Shown one piece after another: positions 54,814-64,000 of a stretch of DNA of 64,000 nt. The notes under the pieces are model-generated. The model worked only from the letters and a program-made list of their open reading frames with translations. It did no database searches and had not been told where the DNA came from. The position numbers and the translations under genes are program-made. Source of the stretch: Ktedonospora formicarum (lineage in GTDB: Bacteria > Chloroflexota > Ktedonobacteria > Ktedonobacterales > Ktedonobacteraceae); assembly GCF_016587355.1 (NCBI RefSeq), contig NZ_BNJF01000001.1:248001-312000 (forward strand), read 5' to 3'. Numbering within the stretch: position 1 is the first letter of the stretch; each line of letters opens with the position of its first letter.

Positions 54814-55698
54814 TTCTTCCTCCAGTATAAGGTTGCGAAAAAAGCCCTAGAATAGAGCACGCGAATCTTTGAAGTACGACGAGCAAAATTTCAACTTGAG
54901 ACGGTTTATACCCAGAGATGTCACCATTCTTCACTTGGTTATCCCAGTTCAGTCAAGCGAAAAGATTGGAGCAGGAGGAATCCTTCGAACGAGAGGCACG
55001 AATAGGACGCACTCATACATTGCAGTTGAACAAAATGACGCAGGCTTTTGCCGGAGCGTCCTGCGAGACCAGATAACGGCGAAGGGCCAGCGTAAGAACA
55101 CCTGTCGATGGTTGCCCACTCAGACTTGAGAAGACACATGTTGCATAGCTCAACCAGTTGCATACCTCTTTTGACTCCCCATGTTCTCTCCGAACATGGC
55201 ACATGCATTCAAAAATTGCAAGAAAGAAATGGAAGCCATCTCGCTGAATGGTTGGATTATTGTGCGATAGGGTGGTGTGCTAGAGTCCCACATGCCAGTG
55301 AGCAAGTGCTCCTTCGGGTTTGTCCTGCTCGCACCAGAGATAGGCGAGCAACACGTGTGCAAGTCGAAAGACAGCTTGCTGGGAGGTTGCATCATGGAGA
55401 AGGGGTTTGAGTCTGTCTGTGCTTGCTCTTATCTGGCTGTCTCAATTTTCCAGTTTCCACTCGTGGAGTGTCAAGCGTCGTTTGCAAGGTGTGCCCGCCT
55501 GCGGCTGGAGAAGGGAGATATTTTCATTGTTTGCTCTGTATCTGCCAGAGCAAAAAGCGATTGGCATCTCGACAACATAAACCTCATTTATGAGCTTTTG
55601 CCTATTTCTATATTAAAAACCGGGTAACGGTATTGTAGTAGCTTTAGTAGAGATTTTTTGATGCTGAAACGTAGAGAAGAAACGGAGTGACATTTTCC
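54814..55698. other. 880-base region without a confident gene
   Basis: Several overlapping frames on both strands (for example 55277-55627 plus) have no recognised family. A hairpin CCATGTTC-N5-GAACATGG lies at 55179-55199. Confidence 0.35.
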
Positions 55699-56166
55699 AT
55701 GAGAAAGATTGCCTGCTTTATCGTCGCGAGTGTAGTCCCGGCGTTACTCTTTTGGGCAGGTGTAGCTACTCCTGTGTCTGCCTCAACATCACACTCAAAC
55801 TCAAGCGTAGGACACGCGGTAGCGATGCCTAGAGGCCCAGGAATGTATGGTGGATATAGTCGTAGCCTATATAGCGGAAGCAGGTTCTATCGTGGTGGTG
55901 GTTTCTTTCGCGGTGGCGGCTTCTTTCGTGGGATGAGGTTCTACCGTGGTGGCAGTTTCTATCGCGGTGGCGGTTTCTACCAGGGTGGCAGCGTCTATCA
56001 GGGTGGCAGCGTCTCTAGCGGTGGTGCCTATCAGAGTGGCGGAGTCTCTAGCGGTGGTGGCGCGAGCAGTTTCTACCAAGGTGGCAGGTTCTATCGTGGT
56101 GGCGGTTTCTTTCGCGGCAGCGGCTTCCTTCGCGGCCGTAGCGGATTCCGTGTCATGACACGGTAG
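55699..56166 (+). CDS. Secreted glycine-rich repetitive protein
   Basis: A 155-residue protein with a signal peptide (residues 1-29, ending VSASTS) and about 100 residues of imperfect repeats of the type F-Y/F-R/Q-G-G-G/S (RFYRGGGFF, SFYRGGGFYQGGSVYQGG). Aromatic, Arg and Gly dominate. Low-complexity Gly/Arg/Tyr proteins form surface layers, adhesins or phase-separating matrices; which applies here is unknown. The tandem DNA repeats make copy-number change by slippage likely. GTG 55687 is an alternative start. Confidence 0.78.
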   Translation: MRKIACFIVASVVPALLFWAGVATPVSASTSHSNSSVGHAVAMPRGPGMYGGYSRSLYSGSRFYRGGGFFRGGGFFRGMRFYRGGSFYRGGGFYQGGSVYQGGSVSSGGAYQSGGVSSGGGASSFYQGGRFYRGGGFFRGSGFLRGRSGFRVMTR

Positions 56167-56552
56167 CTTCGGCTATAATGTTAGGCTTGACTCTAGCAAT
56201 ACTGGTACGGCCGACACCGATGGTCCTCTCCAAGATGCGTCTGAGGACCTAGTGGGTTAAACTCACAACTATTGTTACCACCGCCATATAATGGCTCCCC
56301 TCCTTGGCAATTATATGTGTGATCGCTAAGGGATTCCCGGAAACACCTTGTTCATTCCGCTTGAGGCTTGATGGGGTTGTTCCATTCACTGCGAGAAGGC
56401 TCTCTGAACAATTTTAGGACGGCAACCAAATCATCATCGGTCATTTTGAGGCTGATGGGGTAGATCTGAGAGCCTTTGCTCGCCGTCACTATCAAACCTT
56501 CGTTTGTGGTCGTATGCAAGATGACCTCATTGACATCCTCCCCATGCCTAGA
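56167..56552. other. Spacer before the TnpB relic
   Basis: No gene was seen. Probably includes old right-end sequence of the IS605-type element. Confidence 0.35.
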
Positions 56553-57060
56553 AGGTCAAGGGATTCCAACAATCCCTTGTTGGGGTTCCTGTACGCATTG
56601 AGGTCTGCCTGGGTTGGTTTTCACCGCACCAGGTCTGCCAGCCTCCCCGCAGGCCAAGACGGCTCACCCAGCCGCCACAAAGTTCTTGCCCACATTGAGA
56701 ACGCGGTCATGGTGAATGCCACACTCCGGGCAGTCCCATTCGCGGATGTCAAACGCCAAGGAATCGAGCACATACCCACACGCGAAACAGCGTTTCCTCA
56801 ATGGATACCACATGTCAATCTTGACCGGGTTCCTGCCATACCAGATGGCTTTGTAGGAGAGTTGAGACACGAACTCGAACCAGCCTACATCGCTGAGCGC
56901 TTTGCTCAACGTGTCATTCTAGAGCAGATTCTTGACCTGCAAACTCTTAGCACAGATCGCGCGGATTTCGCGGATCAGGTATGCGGAAAGCTTGTGCAGG
57001 CGCATCACGGCGTATACCCGCGATACGAGCATGTAGAGCACCTTCAGATGCGCCTTCTAA
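56553..57060 (-). pseudogene. TnpB (IS200/IS605 OrfB) relic with right-end hairpin
   Basis: Minus-strand pieces read ALHARIAGIRRDA, then LHKLSAYLIREIRAICAKSL with QVKNLL-stop, then SKALSDVGWFEFVSQLSYKA and KRCFACGYVLDSLAFDIREW-DCPECG (zinc ribbon). One frameshift and one in-frame stop break it. The last RuvC block DRxLNVGKN has lost its second Asp. Downstream of tnpB a hairpin, CAAGGGATT-N5-AATCCCTTG (56557-56579), sits where the right end and omega-RNA terminus would be. The long plus-strand ORF here (56514-57071) is an antisense shadow. Confidence 0.8.
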
Positions 57061-57106
57061 GGAAGGGATGAAAACGTACCGCAAGGCAATGCATCAGCCG
57101 CCTACT

Positions 57107-57120
57107 TCACAATATTGTGA
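57107..57120. repeat. 14-bp perfect palindrome
   Basis: TCACAATATTGTGA, about 100 bases downstream of the DUF2200 stop, near the outer side of the TnpB relic. Role unknown. Confidence 0.35.
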
Positions 57121-57214
57121 CTGTATGGCTCACGGTATCTGCCTGTGGAGAGGCTGTCAGACCTGGCTGGAGTTCGTCTCGTTTGGGCAAGACCCAGCAA
57201 AGCAGGGAAAGGCG

Positions 57215-57565
57215 TCAATTTCGTAAAATCTTCTCCATTGCTTTTCCTTTTGCAAGCTCATCGATTAACTTGTCCAAGTAGCGAATCTCCTGCATAGTTG
57301 GTTCTTGTATGTCTTCCACTCGGATACCGCAAACCACACCCTTAATCAAAGCCCGCGAAGGATTCAGTTCGGGAGCCTCCGCAAAGAAGGTCTCAAAGTC
57401 TGTTTGTTTTGCTAATTGGGCTTCTAACTCTTCCTGGCTATATCCTGTCAACCAACGAATGATTTCATCGACGTCTGTTTTCGTACGTCCTTTTTTCTCC
57501 GCTTTTGTAACGTACATGGGATAGACACTTGCAAAGCTTACTGTATAGATCCGATGTCCTGCCAT
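57215..57565 (-). CDS. DUF2200 family protein
   Basis: A 116-residue protein that matches the DUF2200 pattern nearly end to end: [58 protein letters not shown] and [20 protein letters not shown]. It is soluble and mostly helical; function unknown. AAGGAAGG precedes the ATG. No partner genes nearby. Confidence 0.92.
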   Translation of the reverse strand: MAGHRIYTVSFASVYPMYVTKAEKKGRTKTDVDEIIRWLTGYSQEELEAQLAKQTDFETFFAEAPELNPSRALIKGVVCGIRVEDIQEPTMQEIRYLDKLIDELAKGKAMEKILRN

Positions 57566-57804
57566 GATACCTTCCTTACTTTAAAGATTTTCCTTATTCT
57601 AGCGCAGAAATAGAGAGTGATATTTAAGCTAGCCCAACATAATTGGTTCTTTCTCTAACAGTCTATCAGAATATCGCTCTGTTTTCGAGGGTGGATCTCA
57701 TCAGAAGAGCGCTGGTTCTATCCCTACCTTCACGCTGGATTCGCCTTCCTTGCCAATGTATTGTGCACATTGGATGACATTTTTCATTCTCACTCGCGAG
57801 GTCG
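57566..57804. other. Spacer
   Basis: No gene and no clear regulatory site were seen. Confidence 0.35.
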
Positions 57805-58710
57805 CTAGCCGTTTACTTTATGCTGCTCAATGAAGTTTTGCAACGCGGGAAAGAAGATCTCAGGACACTCTAGCCAGCCAAAGTGCCCACAATCCGGAAT
57901 CATCTGAAAATCGATGGTCGCATTGGAAAAAGCTGCCCGTGTCTCATCTGCCCACACTCTTCCAAATGGATCATCCTCTCCATAGAAGATGTGTAGTGGA
58001 AGTTTCAAGGCTGCCACTTGCGCGCTCAGATCGAAGTCGCCCAGGGCTTTCCAGGTTTGCTCTCCTACTTCTGGAGTATGATCAATTGTCTCAGTAAACC
58101 TGGGAAGATCGAACGAAGGATTGGTCCTGGACACATAGACGGGAAGGATCTGCTTTAGACGCTCTAAATGATCTGTAGACAACTCTGTGGGCACGATGCC
58201 TTGCTGCTGGAGATCTTTGAGACGTGCCTCAAAATGTTCAAACCCTGCATGCAGTCCAGCCACTGTTGGAGGAACACTATCGATCAGCAGCAAAGAGCGA
58301 ACATGCTCTGGATACTGAATAGCATAATACATTGCAACCATTCCTCCCCACGAATGACCGAGGATATGAACCTTCTTCCCCTGGGCGACCACAGAGCGGA
58401 CGGATTCCAGATCCTGTGCATAGGTTGTTGGTGCAAAATGCGCTACCTGTGCTTCTGCTCCCTGAAGTTCCAGGATAGGAGAGCGGCCAGTTCCCCTCTG
58501 GTCGTAGTTCACAACGGTGAGTTGAGGACTTGCCAATTGCTCTAAGCCAAGCATATAACGATGGGATAAACCAGGACCACCGTGAATCATAATGAGCACG
58601 TCGTCTGCATCCAGTGCACCTGCGGTCCGTATAAAGATCCTTGCTGACTCGGCAGAGTGCTCAATTTCACGAATGCTTAGATGGTTGCCTTTCATTGAAT
58701 CCGTAAACAT
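57805..58710 (-). CDS. Proline iminopeptidase-like alpha/beta hydrolase (S33)
   Basis: A 301-residue hydrolase with the S33 oxyanion motif MIHGGPGLSHRY, the YDQRGTGRS block typical of prolyl aminopeptidases, nucleophile GHSWGGMVA, acid region YGEDDPFG and late His in PDCGHFGWLE. It likely removes N-terminal proline or hydrolyses a related amide. AAAGGC precedes the ATG; ATG 58695 is an alternative. Confidence 0.9.
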   Translation of the reverse strand: MFTDSMKGNHLSIREIEHSAESARIFIRTAGALDADDVLIMIHGGPGLSHRYMLGLEQLASPQLTVVNYDQRGTGRSPILELQGAEAQVAHFAPTTYAQDLESVRSVVAQGKKVHILGHSWGGMVAMYYAIQYPEHVRSLLLIDSVPPTVAGLHAGFEHFEARLKDLQQQGIVPTELSTDHLERLKQILPVYVSRTNPSFDLPRFTETIDHTPEVGEQTWKALGDFDLSAQVAALKLPLHIFYGEDDPFGRVWADETRAAFSNATIDFQMIPDCGHFGWLECPEIFFPALQNFIEQHKVNG

Positions 58711-59071
58711 TACTATATATGCCTTTCTTTTTTGATATACCTTATGGGTACATACAGTGAAAGTGTGGATTCTCAGTACTCGATTCGCAAACCAATCATA
58801 AAACCTTTCAATGGTTCGAAATAAAACGGTCTGTAGTTATCTGAGAATCTACAAAAAGATTGCTTGTCGACCCGTGTCAACTCGATAGTTCAGTACCTGC
58901 TCCTGGCGCTTTGTCGTCTGGCGGAAGAGAAGAACTGCCAGGGCCTCGTTCCCCCCTTGTGATCACATTGAATGCCGATCACTTTCTCCAGGTCAGTTAC
59001 CCGTCAAACGACAAAATTTCAGTTCCTCTTTGCAGATACAGAGGCTTTGCACTGGTCAGATTGCCCTTTGA
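58711..59071. other. Spacer upstream of the S33 hydrolase
   Basis: No confident gene. Confidence 0.35.
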
Positions 59072-59875
59072 TTATCGTTGCCAGAAGTGAATACGGCATA
59101 TTTCTTCAAAACCAAGGCGTCGATAGACTCTTTCGCCCTTTTCTGTCGCTTGCAAAATGGCAACACGATATCCCATATTGCGTGCATCGAGCAAAGGCAG
59201 GTGGGATATGGCTCGACCAATACCCCGACCTCGTGCGCTGGGAACCGTTGCGACACAGTAGAGACCGGCGACTCCGCTGGCAAGATACAAAATTGATGTC
59301 GCCACAGGTTGACCATTGAGCCGAGCAAGGTAATAGCGTACGCTTGGATGAGCGATAAATCCACGTTTCAGAACCACATCCAAGATATAATCGCGACCGG
59401 CATCAGACCACGGCATGCCAGCAGCAATGGTCTGTACCCCAAGTTGTAAGGCTTCTGTTGTGTCTATCCGCTCAAGAGTCACTCCTGCAGGCATAGCAAT
59501 GTGCTCATCGAGGTCCTGGAGATCCCTAGCCATACCGGATGTATCAAAGATTGACCATCCACGAGCTTTGACACGACTTTCTATTGGTGGGTGCTGGAGA
59601 GAGGGCCCAACAGGCCAGGAGGTAGGCACGTTATGCGCTTCTATCTTTGAGAGCATATCATCAATCTTTTCTGCAGGCGTATCTGGTGTCAGGCGAGCCT
59701 GTACCCCCATATTTAAACGCAGAAATGGTCCGCCTGTGATAAACCATGAAGCACCTGCTTCATGATAGAATGTGGCTCCCAGCGCGCGCCCCCAAAGCGA
59801 CACAAATTCTTCTGTGTTTGTTTCCATGGCTTCGATAAGGGCTGGATGGGAGAGGCGATCAATCATGTTTTGCAA
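59072..59875 (-). CDS. GNAT N-acetyltransferase, paralogue 1
   Basis: A 267-residue protein. The C-terminal GNAT domain has VAGLYCVATVPSARGRGIGR as the acetyl-CoA loop and MGYRVAILQATEKGERVYRR at the end. The N-terminal half (FVSLWGRALGATFYHEAGAS) is shared with the second GNAT gene. The start is uncertain: TTG 59875 has AGGAAG upstream, while ATG 59866 has none. The substrate is unknown. Confidence 0.85.
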   Translation of the reverse strand: MQNMIDRLSHPALIEAMETNTEEFVSLWGRALGATFYHEAGASWFITGGPFLRLNMGVQARLTPDTPAEKIDDMLSKIEAHNVPTSWPVGPSLQHPPIESRVKARGWSIFDTSGMARDLQDLDEHIAMPAGVTLERIDTTEALQLGVQTIAAGMPWSDAGRDYILDVVLKRGFIAHPSVRYYLARLNGQPVATSILYLASGVAGLYCVATVPSARGRGIGRAISHLPLLDARNMGYRVAILQATEKGERVYRRLGFEEICRIHFWQR

Positions 59876-60228
59876 TATGTTGCACTTCCTATGGGAAATA
59901 AATGTACTCTAGAGGTTACGAGAACCCTTCTTGGGGAAGAGTGGTCAATAATCTGCGGCGTGTTTGTATGAAGGGAAAGCATACAAAAAGAGAAAATTGT
60001 CTTCTTTCCAACAATACATGTGTCGAAAATGAAGAGCAGACCTGCGATATGGTCTGTTCCTCTGCTTGTTGGGAAAAGATTGAGGGGCAGTTCCGTTGCC
60101 CCAAAAACGGAGTTGCACTTTGCATCGTCACGCCTCATGCATGGGAGTCGCGCCGCAAACTACTCCTCATACTCACTGGAAATCTATTCTATAGCCTTGC
60201 TCGGCTCATGCCTACACGCTGAGCCATG
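59876..60228. other. Spacer between the two GNAT genes
   Basis: No confident gene. Confidence 0.4.
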
Positions 60229-61053
60229 TTATTCCTTTGACGGTTCTGACAAACGGTAAAAGTTGAGGTTTTCATACTCTTTGAAGCCAAGGGCGCGATA
60301 GACCGGTGCTCCCATCGCAGTGGCTTGCAACGTGGCAATATGATAGCCCATGGCACGCGTATCAAGTAGGCACTGCGTAATAACAGAAGTGGCTACTTTC
60401 CGCCGTCGCGCGTGTGGAAGGGTAGAGGTACAATAGATGCCCGAAACACCTCCACCAAGAAACAGTAAGGTCGTACTCACAGGCTCGCCATTGAGTCGAC
60501 CAAGGTAGTAGTGCACTCCGGGAGTCGCCACAAAGCCGTGTTGCTGGACGACCTCAGCGCTACGCTGATACACGGACATTGGGATACCTCCATAGCCAGT
60601 CACAAAGGTCTGTACCCATTCCTGAAGACCGTTAGCTGTGGTCACCCGTTCCACAGTGACCCCCTCTGGAAAAGGAGAGTGATCAGCCAGTGTGTGTACA
60701 TCCAGGGCCCAGACCGTCGTTTTTCCTCCCTGCCATCCATGCTGCTTGATGCGCTCAAGAAAGCTCTCTGAACTGGAGGCATCCACAATCCAGAATGTCT
60801 CATGTTTCTGAGTTGCCCGGATCCGTTCAAGGACAGAGTCCATTTTCTCTGGTGAAGTCTCATCTGTAAAATGCGTTCTCGTTACCCAGTTACCGACCCA
60901 ATGGGGCACATTGCTGGTGAACCAACTAGCCTCAGCTTCATGATAAAATTTGGCTCCCAGGGCATGCCCCCAGAGAGTGACGAGTTCTTGTATGTTGAAT
61001 TCAACCGCATCAGTCAATGCAGGTTCTGAAATGGTTCTCAAGTTTTTTGGCAC
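60229..61053 (-). CDS. GNAT N-acetyltransferase, paralogue 2
   Basis: A 274-residue protein with the same layout as the next gene downstream: N-terminal LVTLWGHALGAKFYHEAEAS, then VSGIYCTSTLPHARRRKVAT as the acetyl-CoA loop and MGYHIATLQATAMGAPVYRA near the end. Here the loop reads RRRKVA instead of RGRGIG, which weakens the pyrophosphate-binding Gly pattern. GTG 61053 follows AGAGGAC. The pair arose by duplication. Confidence 0.85.
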   Translation of the reverse strand: MPKNLRTISEPALTDAVEFNIQELVTLWGHALGAKFYHEAEASWFTSNVPHWVGNWVTRTHFTDETSPEKMDSVLERIRATQKHETFWIVDASSSESFLERIKQHGWQGGKTTVWALDVHTLADHSPFPEGVTVERVTTANGLQEWVQTFVTGYGGIPMSVYQRSAEVVQQHGFVATPGVHYYLGRLNGEPVSTTLLFLGGGVSGIYCTSTLPHARRRKVATSVITQCLLDTRAMGYHIATLQATAMGAPVYRALGFKEYENLNFYRLSEPSKE

Positions 61054-61151
61054 GTATGATGTCCTCTCTTACTTATGATATGTTTTCGTTACAACGTTCT
61101 TGAACATGCATGGAGTGCTACGCCTGTACGGCAAAAACGGCAGTGTTTCCT

Positions 61152-61595
61152 TTACGCGGACATTATTCTCACCACTGGCAGCAAGCCTAGCTGTTGCATG
61201 ATGCTAAGAGTATCGATGTGATACCAGTCTTCGGCAATTTTGCCTCCCACAACGCGAAAGATCACCACGCCTGAAACAGTGATTGGTTTTCCGGTTGTGG
61301 GTATCGATGTGAGCATGCCGAAAGGGCTTGCATACGTTCCTTGCACAATGAGTCTGCACATGACTTTATCGTGTTCTGCAATCAGGTCTTCAGTTGTCAC
61401 ATGGACATCAGGAAAAGCGTTGCGGCTTTCAGCGACCCAACGTTTGAAGTCCTCACGAGTACGCACAGCAGGCAGATTCGAGTCATGATGAAGGTACCCA
61501 GAACTGTAGGCTCCATCAACATACGAGAGGTCGCCTCGATTCCAGATTGCCTTCACGGCACGACAAACGAGCACCTTATTCTCTTCGACTGACAT
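61152..61595 (-). CDS. SnoaL-like / ester-cyclase-type protein
   Basis: A 147-residue cone-fold protein of the SnoaL-like polyketide-cyclase family: NKVLVCRAVKAIWNRGDLSY, SSGYLHHDSNLP, FKRWVAESRNAFPDVHVTTE, GKPITVSGVVIFRVVGGKIA and DWYHIDTLSIMQQLGLL. Members bind small hydrophobic ligands; few have proven catalysis. ATG 61595 has AGAAGGAG 8 nt upstream. It lies 98 nt upstream of the second GNAT on the same strand. Confidence 0.88.
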   Translation of the reverse strand: MSVEENKVLVCRAVKAIWNRGDLSYVDGAYSSGYLHHDSNLPAVRTREDFKRWVAESRNAFPDVHVTTEDLIAEHDKVMCRLIVQGTYASPFGMLTSIPTTGKPITVSGVVIFRVVGGKIAEDWYHIDTLSIMQQLGLLPVVRIMSA

Positions 61596-61867
61596 CCCAT
61601 GGACTCCTTCTAGCATGCTCACCAAGTTTGCGCTCTGCTCCCTAGCACGAGATTATTGCACCATCCTGAGAGGGAGAACGGAGCTTTTGCTGGTTGAACG
61701 TTTGGTACTCCTTGCACCCACCTCAAGGTAGGAGCAGAGCCTGAAAGAAGTCTATAACGCTCCAGTCATACTGACATCGCAAAAAACTACTACTCTCGCT
61801 CGAAAGAGAAAACAGGAGGCAGAACAGAAAGTAGTAAGAAACTACCAGCCAGGCAGGTACACTCTCG
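61596..61867. other. Spacer
   Basis: No gene was seen. Contains the SnoaL-like gene's promoter region. Confidence 0.35.
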
Positions 61868-64000
61868 TTATTCAATCAGCTTATGACGAATGGCGAATGC
61901 TGTAGCGCCAGCACGGTTACTGACCCCCATTTTGTTGAAGATGTTGACAATATGGTTGATGACGGTTCTCTCGCTAATGACCAGCATTTCGCCGATCTGA
62001 CGGTTACTTTTCCCGGTAGCGACTAGGCGTAGTACTTCACCTTCGCGCTTGCTGAGATTAAAGGGCGAACGGCGCAGCTGGTTATGCAGGCGTTGCGCCT
62101 GGATCTGATCTCCAAGTTGCGTGAACAGCTCCATGGCTTCTTTCAACTGACTACGCCCGGCTTCACTGTTTTTGGATCCATCCCTGGCGAAAGCAAGATT
62201 ACCACAGGCTTCGAGCGTCCAGGCCAGTTCAACATTGAACGCAAAGCGACGGGCCACCGCTTCAGCGGCTTTCAGATGATCTTGTGCGACCGTGAAATCT
62301 TTCAGGAGAATTGCCAGGCTTCCCAGCAAACGGTCGATTAAGATGGCATGGTACTGGCCGTGATACGGCAAAAGAAGCGTATAGAGGCGTTCAGCCCATT
62401 CCCTATCACCAAGAGAGACAACGATCGTGGCCATATGGGTGTGCGCATGGACCACCGCCATCGACCCAGATGGCAGAGGAAGAAGCAGCGTTTCTAGCTC
62501 CTCAAGCACTGCCTGGGCCTCCTTTCGTTTCCCTTGTAATGCCTGGACGATTCCCAGCCAGCCAAGCCACCAGACCAGTGATTGAGGTTCCAGCACACGA
62601 AAGCGAGCAATGGACGCTTGTATCAGTTCAAAAGCTGTATCAAGCTTTCCCTGAAAAGCAGAGATAACGCCACGTGTCCACTGAAACATCGCCAATGGCT
62701 CTGGAAGCCCCTGCTGCTCTGTCAGCATCTGCCCCTGCAAGAGATATTCTTCAGTCAATGGCCAATCACCGCGCTGGGCGTGAAACGTCGCCAGATGTGA
62801 GTATATATGTCTCAACTGGAATGGATCGTGACAGAGCTGCGCATAATGAAGCCAGCGGAAGAGGAAGTCCTCCCACCCATCAAGCTGACCAGCCCAGCAT
62901 CGTGCCAGAAAGAGGCATTCGCAGCACTCCGCTGCCTCCATCACATCCATCGCCTCGTCAGCGATGGCAAGTGCCTCTTCCAGCAAACGAATACCCTCCT
63001 CCATCTTGCCTGCCCGCATAAGTGCGTTCCCAAATGCCCGATTGGCAGACGCCTTCAAACGCATATCACCGAACGGGCGCGCAAGATCAAGCGCCCGTTC
63101 CAGGTGACGTTGTGCCGCAAGGTAGTTATGCTGACTGACAAGCAACAGTGAACCCAATTCCACCATTGCCTTCACCGTATCCACTGTAGGGGTACTGGAG
63201 AGGAGAGAGACAGCCTGTTCAAAGGTCGCCCGCGCGAGATTGATCTCTTCCAGGCACCAATAGGCTCGTCCCAGAGCAAGACCTACCTTTCCCATCGCAA
63301 CCCTGTCACCCGAATTTTTCCACCAGACCTGAGCAGCCTGAAATGCTTCAACAGCTTCCTGAACAGCTCCCACCTGCAATGAAGCCTCGCCCAGGCGCAG
63401 AAGACTTTCTGCTCTCCGAGGATCGTGAGCAGAAAGATGCTGAAGTGCTGTCCGATAATGACCTATCGCAACCTCAGACGCATAGGTACGCATTGCCTCT
63501 TCCGCAGCAAGCAAGGAATAGATAGCGCTTTGCTCTTGATCACCACTGCGGGCAAAGTGGAAAGCCAGTTCCGCCAGCTGGTGAGTCGCGGGTTGATCAG
63601 AGCGAAGCCGGAGAGCAAGTCTGCGCGCGATCAATGTATGCAGGCGAGTTCGTTGAAAGAAGGGTAATCCATCATAGAGGCCCGCGCGAATGAGATCGTG
63701 GCTAAAGGTAAAGATGCCTGGACGACTACTCCGAATCAGCTGTGCCTCAAGTGCTTTCTGCAGATATTCTTCCACGACTTCCACATCCTGACCAGCGACG
63801 CCAGCAAGGAAATCTACCGCGAAGGCGCGACCAATAACCGAGGCAACCTGGAGTAAAGAACCTATCTGGGTCTCTAACCTGTCAACCCGACTTTGTACCG
63901 CTCCCACGATGCTAGAAGGAAGGCGCCTCGTGCGAATGTCCTCTGGCTGGCTTCCCTCGCCATCCTTTGCAAGAAAACCCGTCTCTCTCCAATCTCTCAA
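61868..64000 (-). CDS. Large LuxR-family STAND regulator (5' end beyond window)
   Basis: 710 residues visible; the N-terminal AAA/NTPase core lies outside the window. Seen here are the end of the ATPase/arm region (RRLPSSIVGAVQSRVDRLET, LLQVASVIGRAFAVDFLAG), a long TPR-like helical array (about residues 150-630) and a C-terminal LuxR HTH (LSKREGEVLRLVATGKSNRQ, ISERTVINHIVNIFNKMGVS). It probably binds a ligand through the TPR region and activates transcription. It differs from the MalT-like regulator at 27.5 kb in its linker and belongs to the AfsR/LuxR-AAA group. Confidence 0.92.
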   Translation of the reverse strand: MRDWRETGFLAKDGEGSQPEDIRTRRLPSSIVGAVQSRVDRLETQIGSLLQVASVIGRAFAVDFLAGVAGQDVEVVEEYLQKALEAQLIRSSRPGIFTFSHDLIRAGLYDGLPFFQRTRLHTLIARRLALRLRSDQPATHQLAELAFHFARSGDQEQSAIYSLLAAEEAMRTYASEVAIGHYRTALQHLSAHDPRRAESLLRLGEASLQVGAVQEAVEAFQAAQVWWKNSGDRVAMGKVGLALGRAYWCLEEINLARATFEQAVSLLSSTPTVDTVKAMVELGSLLLVSQHNYLAAQRHLERALDLARPFGDMRLKASANRAFGNALMRAGKMEEGIRLLEEALAIADEAMDVMEAAECCECLFLARCWAGQLDGWEDFLFRWLHYAQLCHDPFQLRHIYSHLATFHAQRGDWPLTEEYLLQGQMLTEQQGLPEPLAMFQWTRGVISAFQGKLDTAFELIQASIARFRVLEPQSLVWWLGWLGIVQALQGKRKEAQAVLEELETLLLPLPSGSMAVVHAHTHMATIVVSLGDREWAERLYTLLLPYHGQYHAILIDRLLGSLAILLKDFTVAQDHLKAAEAVARRFAFNVELAWTLEACGNLAFARDGSKNSEAGRSQLKEAMELFTQLGDQIQAQRLHNQLRRSPFNLSKREGEVLRLVATGKSNRQIGEMLVISERTVINHIVNIFNKMGVSNRAGATAFAIRHKLIE

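Noticed and set aside
56514..57071. 185-codon plus-strand ORF
   Set aside because: Antisense to the TnpB relic; the minus strand reads a clear OrfB zinc ribbon and helices.
1..64000. CRISPR arrays, tRNA or rRNA genes
   Set aside because: No regularly spaced repeats and no tRNA or rRNA-like sequence were noticed by eye; a tRNAscan and CRISPR search would settle this.

Overview
The window looks like a piece of a large, mobile-element-scarred chromosome from a soil Chloroflexota of the Ktedonobacteria type. This is an inference from gene content: two large MalT-like LuxR regulators, a GH116 glycosidase with its own sugar ABC transporter, a bacterial family B DNA polymerase, DUF4386, DUF2200 and DUF305 proteins, long gene-poor gaps, and many broken genes. 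GC content is moderate. No tRNA, rRNA or CRISPR array was seen.

Layout. 1-5.9 kb: the 5' part of an ABC exporter, an intact ISAs1-family insertion sequence with 10-bp target duplications, and a TetR regulator translationally linked to a GT1-like glycosyltransferase. 6.1-8.2 kb: a large secreted protein. 8.6-14.2 kb: a copper module with CsoR-type operator palindromes, copZ, a wrecked csoR, a CPH-type P1B ATPase (copB-like), a DUF305 lipoprotein and a BlaI/M56 regulator pair. 14.6-18.6 kb: a frameshifted lactonase, an HD-domain protein, a decayed ORF between short direct repeats, and an M20 dipeptidase. 18.9-26.3 kb: a glycoside-utilisation locus (LacI, two permeases and a Tat lipoprotein binding protein) divergent from a GH116 beta-glucosidase-like enzyme, with a candidate operator between them.

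26.3-34.5 kb: a recombination-scarred stretch. Two halves of an LLM-class (F420-dependent-like) oxidoreductase lie 5.4 kb apart, one fused to the tail of a second quinone-oxidoreductase copy. Between them are an intact LuxR/MalT regulator, a DUF4386 protein and a quinone oxidoreductase; after them come a methyltransferase and a histidine kinase scrap. 35-40.5 kb: family B DNA polymerase, folE, and a DUF2231-Rieske membrane protein divergent from a SufR-like Cys-containing regulator with a shared palindromic promoter. 41-48.9 kb: small membrane proteins, a GNAT, Hsp20, an MNT-type nucleotidyltransferase, a membrane diguanylate cyclase and a Cof-type HAD protein that has lost its nucleophile.

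50-54.8 kb: an alpha/beta hydrolase divergent from a MarR regulator across a striking overlapping-palindrome operator, then an unusual single protein that joins an ECF sigma factor to Clp-N repeats and a ClpX-type C4 zinc finger, followed by a methyltransferase and an HdeD-like membrane protein. 55-64 kb: a glycine-rich repetitive secreted protein, a dead TnpB relic, DUF2200, a proline-iminopeptidase-like hydrolase, two paralogous GNATs, a SnoaL-like protein and the 3' part of a second large LuxR regulator.

The best candidates for something undescribed are the sigma-ClpN-zinc-finger fusion and its neighbours. Next are the copper island that keeps CsoR-like operators while its local csoR has decayed, and the Rieske/SufR-like divergent pair.
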